This document shows positions 1-8,919 of a DNA stretch of 32,399 nt, in pieces. This DNA is from Pseudomonadota bacterium (GTDB taxonomy: Bacteria > Pseudomonadota > Gammaproteobacteria > Steroidobacterales > Steroidobacteraceae). The notes below the pieces were generated by a model. The model was not told where the DNA came from, made no database searches, and was given only the letters and a program-made list of their open reading frames with translations. The DNA lies in NCBI GenBank assembly GCA_021807675.1, contig JAKBCR010000024.1, positions 1 to 32,399 on the forward strand, given 5' to 3'. Position 1 is the stretch's first letter. Each line of letters opens with the position of its first letter. The position numbers were made by a program, and so were the translations under genes.

Positions 1-93
1 CGCAACGCCGGCCGCCCGGCCCCGGCCGGTCATTTGACATAGCGTGACAGCATGAGCCCGATTGCCTCGCCGCGGTTGGAGGTACGCAGCCCC

Positions 94-1836
94 TCAGACC
101 GCGAGGGCGGTACCTTCGCGGCGCGGCTGCGGCTGCCGCCCGGCCCGCGCGGCAATATCGTTCGCGGCGATGAAGCCAAAAGTCAGCGCCGGTCCTATCG
201 TGCCGCCCGCGCCCGGATAGCAATTGCCGAACGGACATCCGGAGGCATTGCCGGCCGCATAAAGGGCTGGGATGGGCTCGCCGCGCGCATCGAGGACGCG
301 AGCGAAGGCATCCGCCTTCAGCCCACCCTTGGTGCCGAGGTCCCCGAGATTGATGGGCACGGCGTAGAAGGGCGCGCTCTCGATCGCGCCCAGGGAAGGG
401 TTGGGCTTGCAGGTGGGATCACCGAAGAATTTGTCGTAGTCGTTGCCGCCGCGGCCGAACTCCGGATCCCGACCCGTCCGTGCATACTCGTTCATGCTCG
501 CCACGGTGGCGGTCAGCGCCTCGGCGGGCACCTGGATCTTCGCCGCCAGCGCCTGGAGGGTGTCCGCCTTGAAGATGTAGTGGTCCCACCATTCCCGCGG
601 AATGACCCGGTCCGGCATCACGGCAGCGGGCATGAATCCGCCGGCGGCGAAACTCGAGCGGAAGCGGCTGTCGAACACCAGCCAGCAGGGACAGTTGGCC
701 CCGGTTTTCTGCTGATCGGCGACCATCCCCTTGCCGAAATCATCGTAGCCGCAAGCCTCGTCCACGAAGCGCCGCCCCGTGCGATTGACGCAGACGCTGT
801 GCGGGCGGCCGACGTCGAATGCCGCCTGGTGAATCTCCTCGAAATTCGAGGCGGCGGGCATCGGCATGTGCATGGTGGGCATCCACCAGCCGGCATCGGT
901 GTGCTCGGTGGCCGCGCCGATCGCCAATCCCGCGAGCAGCGCTTCGCCACGATTGGCGTCCTCCGGCGTGCTGCTGTAGCGAGTGAGACCGGGAACCGCC
1001 AGGAAGCGCTCGCGCAGCTCCTGGTTCCACTCGAAGCCTCCTGCGCAAACCACCACGCCGTGGCGGGCATGGATGTCGTATGGGTGGCCGAAATAGCTGA
1101 CCGTCACCCCGCTGACCCGGCCGCCGGAGACGAGCAGGCGCTCCAGCCTTCTCTCGAGATGCACTTGCACGCCGCGATCGAAGAGGCGCTTGTAAAGATG
1201 TCCCATGAGCGCCGCACCCTGGGTGAGCCGGCGATCACGGCGGGTGAAGGCTCGCGTGCTTCGATCCGACCAGTAGCCCCAGAGGATCCTCGCCAGGGCA
1301 CGTTTCCAGCCCTTGCCGCGGGCGGATAGCGTGAAGAACTCGCCGAGATCCATCGAGTAGCGGTTCAGGAGCTTGAAGCGGGTGTATTGCTCGCGCAGCA
1401 GCGTGAACTTTTCGCCGAGCTCCCGCCCATCGAACGTCGGACAGACGAGCGAGCGGTCTGCCCGCGCCGCGGGGGCACCGGGGTAATAGTCAGGCCACGG
1501 CGTAGACGCAAGGGCGATGCCGAGCGACTTCATGAACCGCACCATCTGCGGCCCCTGGTCGACGAACGCCTCGAGCCGCTCGCGCTGGATCGGTCCCGAG
1601 ACCACGGCGTCCAGATATTGCAGCGCCTGCTCCCGGCTGTCGCTGTTTTGCGCGAGCTGGTGGTTCGGAACCCACAATACGCCGCCGGAAGTCGCCGACG
1701 TGCCCCCGAACTTGTGAGCCTTCTCTACGATGACTACCGACAGGCCAAGCTCGGCCGCGCGCAGCGCGGCCATGGCGCCCGCCGCACCGGAGCCAATGAC
1801 GATGACGTCGTAGAGCTCATGGATCTCGCTAGCCAT
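94..1836 (-). CDS. FAD-dependent oxidoreductase, 3-ketosteroid-dehydrogenase-like
   Basis: FAD_binding_2 / fumarate reductase flavoprotein family, most like 3-ketosteroid dehydrogenases, which desaturate ring A of 3-oxosteroids using FAD. The N-terminus has the dinucleotide-binding motif VIGSGAAGAMAA followed by VVIVEKA and the GGTSATSGG segment. The C-terminus has CYPGAGGTIGPALTFG, which matches the Tyr-Pro-Gly-x-Gly active-site segment of KstD enzymes. I chose the ATG at 1836 (580 aa) because GGGGGA lies just upstream and the FAD motif starts about 10 residues in; upstream starts at 1848 and 1896 lack a good ribosome site. It diverges from the SDR gene at 2051. Family is sure; steroid specificity is inference, and related flavoproteins act on other cyclic ketones. 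Confidence 0.88.
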   Translation of the reverse strand: MASEIHELYDVIVIGSGAAGAMAALRAAELGLSVVIVEKAHKFGGTSATSGGVLWVPNHQLAQNSDSREQALQYLDAVVSGPIQRERLEAFVDQGPQMVRFMKSLGIALASTPWPDYYPGAPAARADRSLVCPTFDGRELGEKFTLLREQYTRFKLLNRYSMDLGEFFTLSARGKGWKRALARILWGYWSDRSTRAFTRRDRRLTQGAALMGHLYKRLFDRGVQVHLERRLERLLVSGGRVSGVTVSYFGHPYDIHARHGVVVCAGGFEWNQELRERFLAVPGLTRYSSTPEDANRGEALLAGLAIGAATEHTDAGWWMPTMHMPMPAASNFEEIHQAAFDVGRPHSVCVNRTGRRFVDEACGYDDFGKGMVADQQKTGANCPCWLVFDSRFRSSFAAGGFMPAAVMPDRVIPREWWDHYIFKADTLQALAAKIQVPAEALTATVASMNEYARTGRDPEFGRGGNDYDKFFGDPTCKPNPSLGAIESAPFYAVPINLGDLGTKGGLKADAFARVLDARGEPIPALYAAGNASGCPFGNCYPGAGGTIGPALTFGFIAANDIAARAGRQPQPRREGTALAV

Positions 1837-2050
1837 GCTTTCCCCCATTCTCGACCGCTGTAGCATGTTTACACTGAGGACGGCGCCCGCGTCCATGGCC
1901 TGAAGCGATCCGGAAGCCTCCGACTAGCCTGCATCGGATCTGACCGTTGTCTGGTGCGGTCAGGCGGCCCCGCAGCGCGAGCGGGCCCACCCGCGGGAAA
2001 CGGGCTGCGTATACTCTGCGGCGATCCGCCAGAAACACGGTGACATCCGC
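1837..2050. promoter_or_regulatory. Divergent promoter region with 7+7 inverted repeat
   Basis: This gap separates the divergent flavoprotein and SDR genes. It contains a perfect inverted repeat, CTGACCG-N10-CGGTCAG, at 1940-1963, near the middle of the gap. The dyad length and position fit a dimeric repressor operator. TATACT at 2010-2015 is a possible -10 for the SDR gene, with no convincing -35. The operator role is inferred from symmetry only. Confidence 0.45.
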
Positions 2051-2863
2051 ATGACGAACTCGGCCGGGCCAACTTCCTCAAAACCCGTCGCACTGGTCAC
2101 GGGTGCCAGCGCGGGAATCGGCGAGGCGATTGCACGCAAGCTCGGTGCCACCGGCTACCGCCTGGTCCTGGTGGCGAGGCGCAAGGAACGCCTCGAGCGC
2201 CTCGCTGCCGATCTTGCACCGGTCACGGACGCTCGCATCCTCGCCATCGACGTGACGGCACCGGATGCGGCTGAGCGTGCCGTGGCCCTGGCCAAGGAAG
2301 GTTTCGGCAGGCTCGACTGCCTGGTCAACAACGCGGGGTCGGGCAAGTGGGCCCCCGTGCACCTGACCGATGACGCCACCCTCGGGGAAGTCATCGATAC
2401 CAGCCTCAAGGCACCCTTCCGATTCTGCCGCGCGGCGATTCCGGTCATGGGTCGCGGCTGTTCCATCATCAACATCGGCTCGGTGTTCGGCATCATGGGA
2501 GGCCTCGACGGTGGCGCCTATTGTGCGGTCAAGGCCGGGCTGATCGGGCTCACGCAGGCCCTGGCGGTACAGTACGGCGCGAGCGGCATCCGCTCGAACC
2601 TGGTCGCGCCGGGCGTGATCAAGACGGACATGACCAGGGACTACTGGGACTCGCCGGGCTTCCAGCGTGTGAACCAGGAGATGACGCCGTTCGATCGGGA
2701 TTGCACCGCGGAAGACGTCGCCAACGCCGTGATCTTCCTGGCCTCCGAGCAGGGCAGCATCATCAATGGACAGACCATTGCGCTCGACGGGGGCTGGTCG
2801 ACGACCAAGTACCTCTCGATGGCCGCCCTGACCCGGGGCTTGAGCCGCGGCGGCAAGGACTGA
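2051..2863 (+). CDS. SDR family NAD(P)-dependent oxidoreductase
   Basis: Classical short-chain dehydrogenase/reductase of 270 aa, the usual size, expected to interconvert an alcohol and a ketone with NAD(P) in the cytoplasm. Visible motifs are the cofactor glycine motif TGASAGIG (residues 17-24), NNAG (93-96), the catalytic Ser144 in NIGSVFG, and Tyr157-x-x-x-Lys161 in YCAVK, followed by the PG segment near 188. VARRKER after the second strand carries basic residues, which mildly favours NADP(H). It diverges from the KstD-like gene, so the two may share control and act on the same ring ketone or hydroxyl. Substrate is not determinable; hydroxysteroid dehydrogenase is one possibility. Confidence 0.92.
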   Translation: MTNSAGPTSSKPVALVTGASAGIGEAIARKLGATGYRLVLVARRKERLERLAADLAPVTDARILAIDVTAPDAAERAVALAKEGFGRLDCLVNNAGSGKWAPVHLTDDATLGEVIDTSLKAPFRFCRAAIPVMGRGCSIINIGSVFGIMGGLDGGAYCAVKAGLIGLTQALAVQYGASGIRSNLVAPGVIKTDMTRDYWDSPGFQRVNQEMTPFDRDCTAEDVANAVIFLASEQGSIINGQTIALDGGWSTTKYLSMAALTRGLSRGGKD

Positions 2864-2867
2864 AGGA

Positions 2868-2898
2868 GCCGCGAACGCGGCCGCCTCGAGGGGCGGCC
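2868..2898. terminator. Probable bidirectional terminator
   Basis: Two adjacent GC-rich hairpins fill the gap between the convergent SDR and amidohydrolase stop codons: GCCGCG-AA-CGCGGC (2868-2881) and GGCCGCC-TCGAGG-GGCGGCC (2879-2898), which overlap by three bases and may be alternatives. No T-run follows. Position between convergent genes supports transcription termination in both directions. Confidence 0.5.
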
Positions 2899-2920
2899 TG
2901 CGCATCGCCGCGCTCCGCTC

Positions 2921-4087
2921 TCAATTCAACCGATAGAGCGCGAGCGCCGTCTCGCCCAGGATCTTGCGGGCATCGGCCTCGGAAGCGGCATCGAGTATTT
3001 CCTTGAGCGCATCGGCGGTGTAGCCGAACGTGCCCTCACTGTGCGGGTAGTCCTGGGCCCACATGACCCGATCGGCCCCGATGTAATCGAGCAGTTGCAG
3101 TCCGATCGCATCGGTCTGGAAGGTGGCATACATGTTGTGGCGCCAGTAATGGCTCGGCCGGTGCCGCGGCTTGATGTCGTAGATCTCCCGATGGGCACCG
3201 TAGGTCAGCTCCGCATCCTGAAGCGCTCCCGCGACCCAGTTGATGCCGCCCTCGGCGAAGACCACCCGCAGGGAAGGATGCCGGTCGAGAATGCCCCCGA
3301 AAATGAGATTGCCAAACACCTTGCGGAAGGGCGCCGCCTGGACGATGAAGAACGTGCCGAATCCGCCGCGCTCGCCATCGGTCGGCACCTCCCCGATGTG
3401 AAAGCTCACTGGGAGTCCCGCCTCCTCCGCCGCGGCCCACAGCCGGTCCATCTTCGATCCGGCGTAGTCGAGAGGCTTGCCGTCAGGGCCCTTTCCGGGA
3501 CTGAACGGCAGCATGAAGCTCTTGAAGCCCAGGTCGAGGATCTGGCGCACCGCCCCCTCCACCCGCTCCGGATTCCACCAATTGCTCAGGATCCCGACCG
3601 GATAGAACCTGCCGGGATTGGCGGCGCTGAGCTCGGCCACGTACTCGTTGTACGTGCGGTACATGAGCTCCTGCATCTCCTGGTCGGGATAGCGGACGAA
3701 GGCGAGGAGGCTTTGCGGATAGACGATCTCCTTGGCGATGCCTTCGATATCGAGGTGCCGATTGCGGACTTTGAAATCGAAGCCGTCGTTCAAAACGGAC
3801 TTCGCGAGTGCCGTATCGATATCGACTCCCGTCGGATATGCCTCCAGCTTCCCTTTGAATCCCACGCGCCAGTAGCGATCGAACCAGACGCGTGGCGCCG
3901 AGTCTCTCAGGCGCTGCGGGAAGGTCTCGTAGAAGACATCGCGGGTCAGCTCGATATGGTTGTCGGCCGAGACGAGCGTGGCGCCTTGCGGCAGCTTGAC
4001 CGCACTTCGGGGCTGCGGGTCCCGGTCCACGATCAGCCCCGCCTCCGCAGCGCACGGGCTCTCGAGGGAAGCGTGTCGCTCACTCAT
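2921..4087 (-). CDS. Amidohydrolase family protein (Amidohydro_2 type)
   Basis: A 388-aa TIM-barrel metal-dependent hydrolase or decarboxylase of the Amidohydro_2 group (ACMSD and gamma-resorcylate decarboxylase relatives). Candidate metal and catalytic residues are Asp42-x-His44 (SADNH) at the first strand, His230 (SFHIGE), His270 (DRHPSL) and Asp346 (WAQDYPH). The start is well supported: GGAGG stands seven bases upstream of the ATG. It is the last gene of the P450, acyl-CoA synthetase, amidohydrolase operon, 46 bp after the synthetase. Members of this subgroup are common next to P450 and acyl-CoA synthetase genes in aromatic and terpenoid catabolic loci. C-C hydrolysis or decarboxylation is likely; the substrate is unknown. 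Confidence 0.88.
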   Translation of the reverse strand: MSERHASLESPCAAEAGLIVDRDPQPRSAVKLPQGATLVSADNHIELTRDVFYETFPQRLRDSAPRVWFDRYWRVGFKGKLEAYPTGVDIDTALAKSVLNDGFDFKVRNRHLDIEGIAKEIVYPQSLLAFVRYPDQEMQELMYRTYNEYVAELSAANPGRFYPVGILSNWWNPERVEGAVRQILDLGFKSFMLPFSPGKGPDGKPLDYAGSKMDRLWAAAEEAGLPVSFHIGEVPTDGERGGFGTFFIVQAAPFRKVFGNLIFGGILDRHPSLRVVFAEGGINWVAGALQDAELTYGAHREIYDIKPRHRPSHYWRHNMYATFQTDAIGLQLLDYIGADRVMWAQDYPHSEGTFGYTADALKEILDAASEADARKILGETALALYRLN

Positions 4088-4133
4088 TGGTTTACCTCCG
4101 GTTGTCTCTGCCGGTCGATACGGCTTCAGTCGC

Positions 4134-5768
4134 TCATCGGGCAGCGGCCGAATCGGTGATGCGGCTCGATATCATGTTGGCCAGCTCCGAGAGCTTGACC
4201 TTTCCCGTTCCGGTTCGCGGCACGTCCTCGGCCGCGATGAAGACGATCTGCCGCGGAACCTTGTAGCTCGAGAGCACCTTGCGCAGCGCCGCCTTGAGCG
4301 ACTCCTCGCTCGGCCGGGCGTCCTTCGCCGCAACGACGGCGGCCACGACGCGCTGGCCGAGCTCAGGGTCCGGCAGCCCCACGACGAGGGGCAGCTCCAC
4401 CCCGGGGAGGGCGCGCATGGCGGCCTCGACCTCGAGCCGAGAGACGTTCGCGGCCTTCGTCTTGATCATATCCCCCCGGCGCGCGAGGAAGTAGAGATAG
4501 CCGTCCGCATCCACCCGCACGAGGTCACCTGTCGGATAATAACCATCCGCAGTGAATACCTCGCGCCGCTCGACCTTGTAGAAGCCCGAGAGCAACGCGC
4601 CACCCCGAAGCTGCAGCTCACCGCTCTCACCTGGCGGGACCGGGATGCCGGTCTCGGGGTCGACGACCCGCCGCTCATAGCCGTTGACGGTCCGTCCGGA
4701 GGAGCCCGCCTTGTCATCGGGCAGGCGGCAATCGAGCCGCTCGGCGCTGTGCGCCGCGAAGGTCTCGCTCATTCCGAGCATATTGACCTGCAGATGCGGC
4801 GGAATGAGCTCGCCACCGCCGTCGCGGAACGGCCCCAGACCGACGATACTGTCCACGTCGATGCCGCGAGCGATCGCCGCATCGCGCAGCTTCGCCAGCA
4901 TGTCGCCCCAGCTGTTCACTCGGTTGACCCGGAATCGTTGGATGGTATCGAGGACGACGTCCGTTTCCGGCGAGGCGGGATACACGAGCGTAGCCCCGAC
5001 ACTCAACACCTCCATCGCCATGGCGAGGCCGCCGAGCCAGAACGCCGGCAGGAGCGGCATCATGCGATCGCTCCTCTTCAGCAGGAAGTACTTCGCAAGC
5101 TCGGGGGGATGACGGGTGATGTTCCATTGGGTGTGCACGACGGCCTTCGGGGCCGAGGTACTTCCGGAGGTGTAAACGACGACGGCATCATCACCCGGCG
5201 CCACCTCGCGCTCGACGGCCGCGAGCAGCGCCGCATCCGGCGCCCCCGGCGCGTCCGCCCGCTCGATCAGATCCTCTATCGGCCGCGCCCAGGGCAGATC
5301 AGCCGCCTCATCCAGCCAGATCGAGCGTAGATAGGGGGCCACGGCCAGCCGTAATGCCTCCGCCTTCCCCTGTGCGAGCTGCGGCAGGGCGGCGCTCAGA
5401 GTCGCCGCGTAATCATGGCGCAGGAAGCGGCGCGCCCCGAGGAAGATCTGCGTGTCGCTGTTGCGCAGGATGTGAGCCAACTCCGGAGGCGTCGCGAGCG
5501 TACTGACCAGCGTCACCAGCGCTCCAATGCGCAAGGCCGCCAGATACGCCGTCAGCCAAAGAACCCCATCCGGCGCCTGCAAGGCGATCCGCGCTCCCTT
5601 GCCGACTCCGATCGCGAGCAGCGCGCGTGCCATCCGCGCGGTGCGCCGCTCGAGCTCCTCGTAGCTCAGGGTCTCCCGGGCCGTCGCGATGGCTTCATGC
5701 CTGCCTCGCTGCGCCACCACTCCGGCGAGCAGGGCCGGCAGCGTCGAGGCGAGCTCCCCCTCGCCCAT
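4134..5768 (-). CDS. AMP-dependent acyl-CoA synthetase/ligase
   Basis: ANL-superfamily enzyme of 544 aa that activates a carboxylic acid with ATP and transfers it to CoA. It has the P-loop-like TSGSTSAPK (about residues 200-208), GMSET (about 332-336), the YPTGDLVRVDADGYLYFLAR hinge region (about 410-429) with the catalytic Asp of TGD, and the C-terminal catalytic Lys in GTGKVKL (about 523). The start overlaps the upstream P450 stop in a TGATG junction, showing translational coupling. A TTG one codon earlier is less likely. It lies between a P450 and an amidohydrolase in one operon, suggesting that a P450-derived acid is activated here. It resembles cyclic or aromatic acid ligases, but the acid is not identifiable. 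Confidence 0.92.
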   Translation of the reverse strand: MGEGELASTLPALLAGVVAQRGRHEAIATARETLSYEELERRTARMARALLAIGVGKGARIALQAPDGVLWLTAYLAALRIGALVTLVSTLATPPELAHILRNSDTQIFLGARRFLRHDYAATLSAALPQLAQGKAEALRLAVAPYLRSIWLDEAADLPWARPIEDLIERADAPGAPDAALLAAVEREVAPGDDAVVVYTSGSTSAPKAVVHTQWNITRHPPELAKYFLLKRSDRMMPLLPAFWLGGLAMAMEVLSVGATLVYPASPETDVVLDTIQRFRVNRVNSWGDMLAKLRDAAIARGIDVDSIVGLGPFRDGGGELIPPHLQVNMLGMSETFAAHSAERLDCRLPDDKAGSSGRTVNGYERRVVDPETGIPVPPGESGELQLRGGALLSGFYKVERREVFTADGYYPTGDLVRVDADGYLYFLARRGDMIKTKAANVSRLEVEAAMRALPGVELPLVVGLPDPELGQRVVAAVVAAKDARPSEESLKAALRKVLSSYKVPRQIVFIAAEDVPRTGTGKVKLSELANMISSRITDSAAAR

Positions 5769-7099
5769 CAAGCACGCCTCGAGAACGTGAGCGGCAGCCG
5801 CATCACGGTCTGCGTGGCGACCGTAGGCAGGTAAGCGATCTCCTCGAGCGGTATCGCCAGCCTGATGTCATCGAGCCGCTTGATGATCTCCTGTGCGGCG
5901 ACCTTGATCTCCATCTTGGCCAGGGCCGCGCCGATGCAGCGGTGGATGCCGGCGCCGAAGGTGAGATGCTTGCCGACGTTGCCGCGGGTCACGTCGAACT
6001 GCCTCGAGCACGGAAACTGGGACTCGTCGTCGTTGGCCGATGCGAAGAGAATGCAGACCTGCGCGAAGGCCGGAAGCCGGGTGCCGCCGAGCTGCACCTC
6101 GCGGGTCGTCGTGCGAAAAAGTCCATGCGAGGGCGGCTCGAGGCGAAGCAGCTCCTCGACGAAGCGGGTGAGGAACCGGTCATCGTCGGCGGACTCGTGC
6201 AGCCGGCGCGCGAGATCGGGCTGGGTCGCAAGCACGAGCAGGAGGTTTGCGATGGCGGCGGCGGTCGTATCATTGCCCGCGATCAGCATGGCACGCACGC
6301 AGGAGACCTTCTCGGCGAAGGACAGAGTCGGATTCTGCTCGTCATCGAGCCGGGCATGCACCAGATCCGAGATCATGTCCTCCCGCGGCTCGCTCTCGCG
6401 CGCCCGTATGATCGGGATGATGTAGTTCTGCAGCTCGCACATCTCGCGCGCGTTCGCCAGCATCTCATCGTGCGTCTGCATCCTGCCGATCTGCGCGAGG
6501 AGCGCGGTCGTCCAACGGGCGATCCGCTCCGTGCCGACCTCGTCGAAATCGAATCCGAGTTGCTCGCAGATGACGCGCGCCGTGAGCGGCGCGCCGATGT
6601 CCTTCATGCCATCGGCATGACCCCGTCCGGCGATCGGCTCGATGAGATCGACCACGATCTGGCGGATTCTCGGCTCGAGGGTCTTGACCCGGTGCGCGGT
6701 AAACGCCTTGTCGAGGAGCTTGCGCAGGCGCGTATGCGCCGGAGGATCACAGGCGATGATGTCCCGGACGAAGCCACCGCCCTCGCGATTCATGATGTCC
6801 GCGAGCTCATCGACGAAACCGTTCGCGTAGCGATCCTGGTAGCCGTGCTCGAGGGAGAACGTGACCGGATCCCGCAGCACGGTCTCGACGTCCTCGTAAC
6901 GGCTCACGAGATAGACATCGAGCTTCGGATCGTAATAGACCGGCTGCTGCTCGCGCAGCGCCCGGTAGAACGGGAAGGGATTCTTGCGAATCAGAGGATC
7001 GACACGCGACTCGTCGCCGCGCAGCCTCATCGCACCGCCCGCATGCGGGCAGCCCCCCTGAACTTTTGAGCCCGATGAGCCCGATTCGATTCCGTCCAC
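5768..7099 (-). CDS. Cytochrome P450 number 1
   Basis: Soluble bacterial class I P450 monooxygenase of 443 aa. Visible elements are the I-helix oxygen-activation motif AGNDTT (274-279), the K-helix ExxR in EELLR (Glu316/Arg319) and the heme loop FGAGIHRCIG with the axial Cys388. There is no membrane anchor. The start is the GTG at 7099, supported by GGAGAG seven bases upstream; an in-frame ATG at 7030 would shorten the N-terminus by 23 residues and remove CPHAGG. It is first in an operon with an acyl-CoA synthetase and an amidohydrolase, and diverges from the AraC-ferredoxin genes. The ferredoxin at 8401 is the obvious electron donor. It is not closely similar to the other two P450s here. Confidence 0.95.
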   Translation of the reverse strand: MDGIESGSSGSKVQGGCPHAGGAMRLRGDESRVDPLIRKNPFPFYRALREQQPVYYDPKLDVYLVSRYEDVETVLRDPVTFSLEHGYQDRYANGFVDELADIMNREGGGFVRDIIACDPPAHTRLRKLLDKAFTAHRVKTLEPRIRQIVVDLIEPIAGRGHADGMKDIGAPLTARVICEQLGFDFDEVGTERIARWTTALLAQIGRMQTHDEMLANAREMCELQNYIIPIIRARESEPREDMISDLVHARLDDEQNPTLSFAEKVSCVRAMLIAGNDTTAAAIANLLLVLATQPDLARRLHESADDDRFLTRFVEELLRLEPPSHGLFRTTTREVQLGGTRLPAFAQVCILFASANDDESQFPCSRQFDVTRGNVGKHLTFGAGIHRCIGAALAKMEIKVAAQEIIKRLDDIRLAIPLEEIAYLPTVATQTVMRLPLTFSRRA

Positions 7100-7342
7100 G
7101 GTTTTACTCTCCGCATCTCGAGTGGCGAGGCCTCGGCAGGAGGGGACCTGCCCCCGCGCGCCCGGGCCGCCTCGCAGTTGGCCAGAAGCCGCGCCGGGCG
7201 TCTCGACATCTCGCGCCCGCGCCTCAATATCTTACGCCCGGCCGAGTCCCCGGCGTTCGTGAATGATCGATATTCCAAACATGCGCCGCCAGGCGGCATC
7301 CGCCTGAAGTGCTACTATCTCGCTCGCAGCCAAGGGGTCAGC
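7100..7342. promoter_or_regulatory. Divergent promoter with 21-bp-period direct repeat
   Basis: This region separates the P450 operon from the AraC-ferredoxin genes. Two same-orientation half-sites, 7202-7220 and 7223-7241, agree at 14 of 19 positions as CTCxAxATCTxxCGCCCG and lie exactly 21 bp apart. AraC-type regulators classically bind direct repeats with that period, and an AraC-family gene starts at 7343. Autoregulation plus control of the P450 operon is inferred. Confidence 0.5.
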
Positions 7343-8389
7343 ATGACGGAAACCATATTCGCGTTCGACGAACGCAACTATCACGATTGTCAGAGCGCCT
7401 TTCGAGGCGTCGACAACCGGGAGTATTACCTTGGCGACTATTCCATCGATGGTCGTGCCGGCGTCGAAGTGCGCGCGGAGCGCAAGACGGTAGGGGCCTG
7501 CTCGATCATACGCTTGCGCTCGAACACGCGTCTTTCCTTTCGCCGCGCCTGGCCTCACATCCGCGAGGACGCTGCCGACGTGACCGTACTCTGGTTCGTC
7601 AAGCGCGGACGCCTCTGCGTGACGCATCAATCCGGCAGCTGTGTCGCAGAAACGGATTGCTTCCTGGTCACGAAGGCGATGACGCCCTTCTTCATGGAAT
7701 GCCGGACCGATCCGAAATCCATGCACGAAGTGCTGCACGTCGTGCTGCCCACGCACCAGCTGCGACAACTCATGCACTTCGAGTTGCCAACGGGATTCTG
7801 CATCTCCGCCCGGCGACCGGAGTTCACGATCGCGGAGCACATGCTGATGGATGTATTCGAGGCCGCCGGCGATCTTTCCGAACTCGCCGCGCAGCTGATC
7901 CTCGACAGCGCGCTGCGGGTGTTGGGCGAGGCGCTCGCCGAGGGAGGCGCCTGCCGCGCAGGGCGGCGCAACGTCGCCGATGGACGACTGGAGCAGGTGC
8001 TTAAATTCATCGAGACTCATGTCTCCGACCCGAACCTCAGCCAGACAGCGGTGGCCAGGGCCTGCGGGATCTCCTCGCGCTACCTGCGCCACCTCTTGAA
8101 AACTCGCGGCTTTTCGTTCTCCGCTCTGTTGTGGCAGAAGCGGCTGCAGCTCGCGGGCGACTGGATCCTGCAATCGAAGCCGGAGGAGATCTCGATCTCG
8201 CAGATCGGATACCGCGTTGGGTTCAAGAGCGCACCGCACTTCAGCCGGATGTTCAAGCGCGCGTTCAAGATGTCGCCGCTCGAGTACCGCGCCGCCGGCG
8301 CACAGGAGGGTGCGCGCACGCCTCCCCAATGCTTCACCGGCAAGGCCGCAGGATCTGTGATCACGGATGGCGCGTCACTGCGCGCGTGA
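7343..8389 (+). CDS. AraC-family transcriptional regulator number 1
   Basis: A 348-aa regulator with a sensor-like N-terminal region and a C-terminal double helix-turn-helix. The C-terminal part has the usual AraC features: an internal helix pair (SQTAVARACGISSRYLRHLL) and the second motif ISQIGYRVGFKSAPHFSRMF followed by SPLEYR. The N-terminal half resembles AraC members that regulate catabolic oxygenases, but I cannot assign an effector. The start is the ATG at 7343 with AAGGGG six bases upstream; the reading frame stays open further upstream but without a better site. The ferredoxin gene starts 11 bp after its stop, so the two are probably co-transcribed. It likely controls the divergent P450 operon through the repeats at 7202-7241. 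Confidence 0.9.
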   Translation: MTETIFAFDERNYHDCQSAFRGVDNREYYLGDYSIDGRAGVEVRAERKTVGACSIIRLRSNTRLSFRRAWPHIREDAADVTVLWFVKRGRLCVTHQSGSCVAETDCFLVTKAMTPFFMECRTDPKSMHEVLHVVLPTHQLRQLMHFELPTGFCISARRPEFTIAEHMLMDVFEAAGDLSELAAQLILDSALRVLGEALAEGGACRAGRRNVADGRLEQVLKFIETHVSDPNLSQTAVARACGISSRYLRHLLKTRGFSFSALLWQKRLQLAGDWILQSKPEEISISQIGYRVGFKSAPHFSRMFKRAFKMSPLEYRAAGAQEGARTPPQCFTGKAAGSVITDGASLRA

Positions 8390-8400
8390 GGCCACCGGCG

Positions 8401-8733
8401 ATGAGCTCGATCAAGGTTACGTTCATCCAGCAGGATGGCGAAGAGAAGATGGTGCAGGGCATCGCGCACAGCCAGTCCCTGATGGAGGCCGCGGTCGCGG
8501 CCGGCGTCCCCGGGATTCTCGGGGACTGCGGCGGGGCATGCATGTGCGCGACCTGCCACGTCTACGTTCCACCGGAATGGGAGTCCGTCGTCGGCCCGCC
8601 GGATGATGTGGAAGGCGCGACGCTCGACCTGGTCTCGGACGTGCGCCAGGAGAACAGTCGGCTGTGCTGCCAGATCGCGGCTCGACCCGAGCTCGACGGC
8701 CTGCGGCTCACGGTCGCGCGGAAGTCGAAGTGA
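8401..8733 (+). CDS. Adrenodoxin-type [2Fe-2S] ferredoxin number 1
   Basis: A 110-aa one-electron carrier of the adrenodoxin/putidaredoxin type, which typically passes electrons from a ferredoxin reductase to a P450. Cluster ligands are Cys43-x5-Cys49-x2-Cys52 in CGGACMCATC and Cys90 in SRLCCQ. Two additional cysteines, Cys47 and Cys89, lie beside ligand positions. The ATG at 8401 follows GTGAGG nine bases upstream. It sits directly downstream of the AraC gene and opposite the P450 operon, so P450 number 1 is the likely partner. No ferredoxin reductase gene is present in the window. Confidence 0.94.
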   Translation: MSSIKVTFIQQDGEEKMVQGIAHSQSLMEAAVAAGVPGILGDCGGACMCATCHVYVPPEWESVVGPPDDVEGATLDLVSDVRQENSRLCCQIAARPELDGLRLTVARKSK

Positions 8734-8919
8734 GGGCGCCGCGGGGCCGATCCGGGGCGGCCTCGAGCATGAATGCGAGGAAGGCACATTGAACCGCGGC
8801 ACACCGAGTGGTACAAACAGCGGGCTGAAGCTCCGCTACGGCTTCACTGTTGGCCGCAACCGCTTCCCCCTCTCACCAGGGAACCCGGACCCGGACCCTG
8901 GCCTCCGTGGACGATCGCC

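Noticed and set aside
30-93. Protein-like reading RTSNRGEAIGLMLSRYVK on the minus strand just after the flavoprotein stop
   Set aside because: It is in another frame, has no start of its own outside the flavoprotein gene, and the flavoprotein already has a complete family C-terminus. A frameshifted extension is possible but unsupported.
2051-2863. Calling the SDR gene a named hydroxysteroid dehydrogenase
   Set aside because: Motifs establish the SDR family only; substrate assignment needs a close characterised homolog, which cannot be shown here.
52-7069. Long open frames antisense to the flavoprotein, amidohydrolase, acyl-CoA synthetase and P450 genes (for example plus-strand frames of 270-480 codons)
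   Set aside because: They are Arg/Gly/Ala/His-rich translations without family motifs, lie opposite well-supported genes, and are expected in high-GC DNA. Similar shadows elsewhere in the window were dropped for the same reason.
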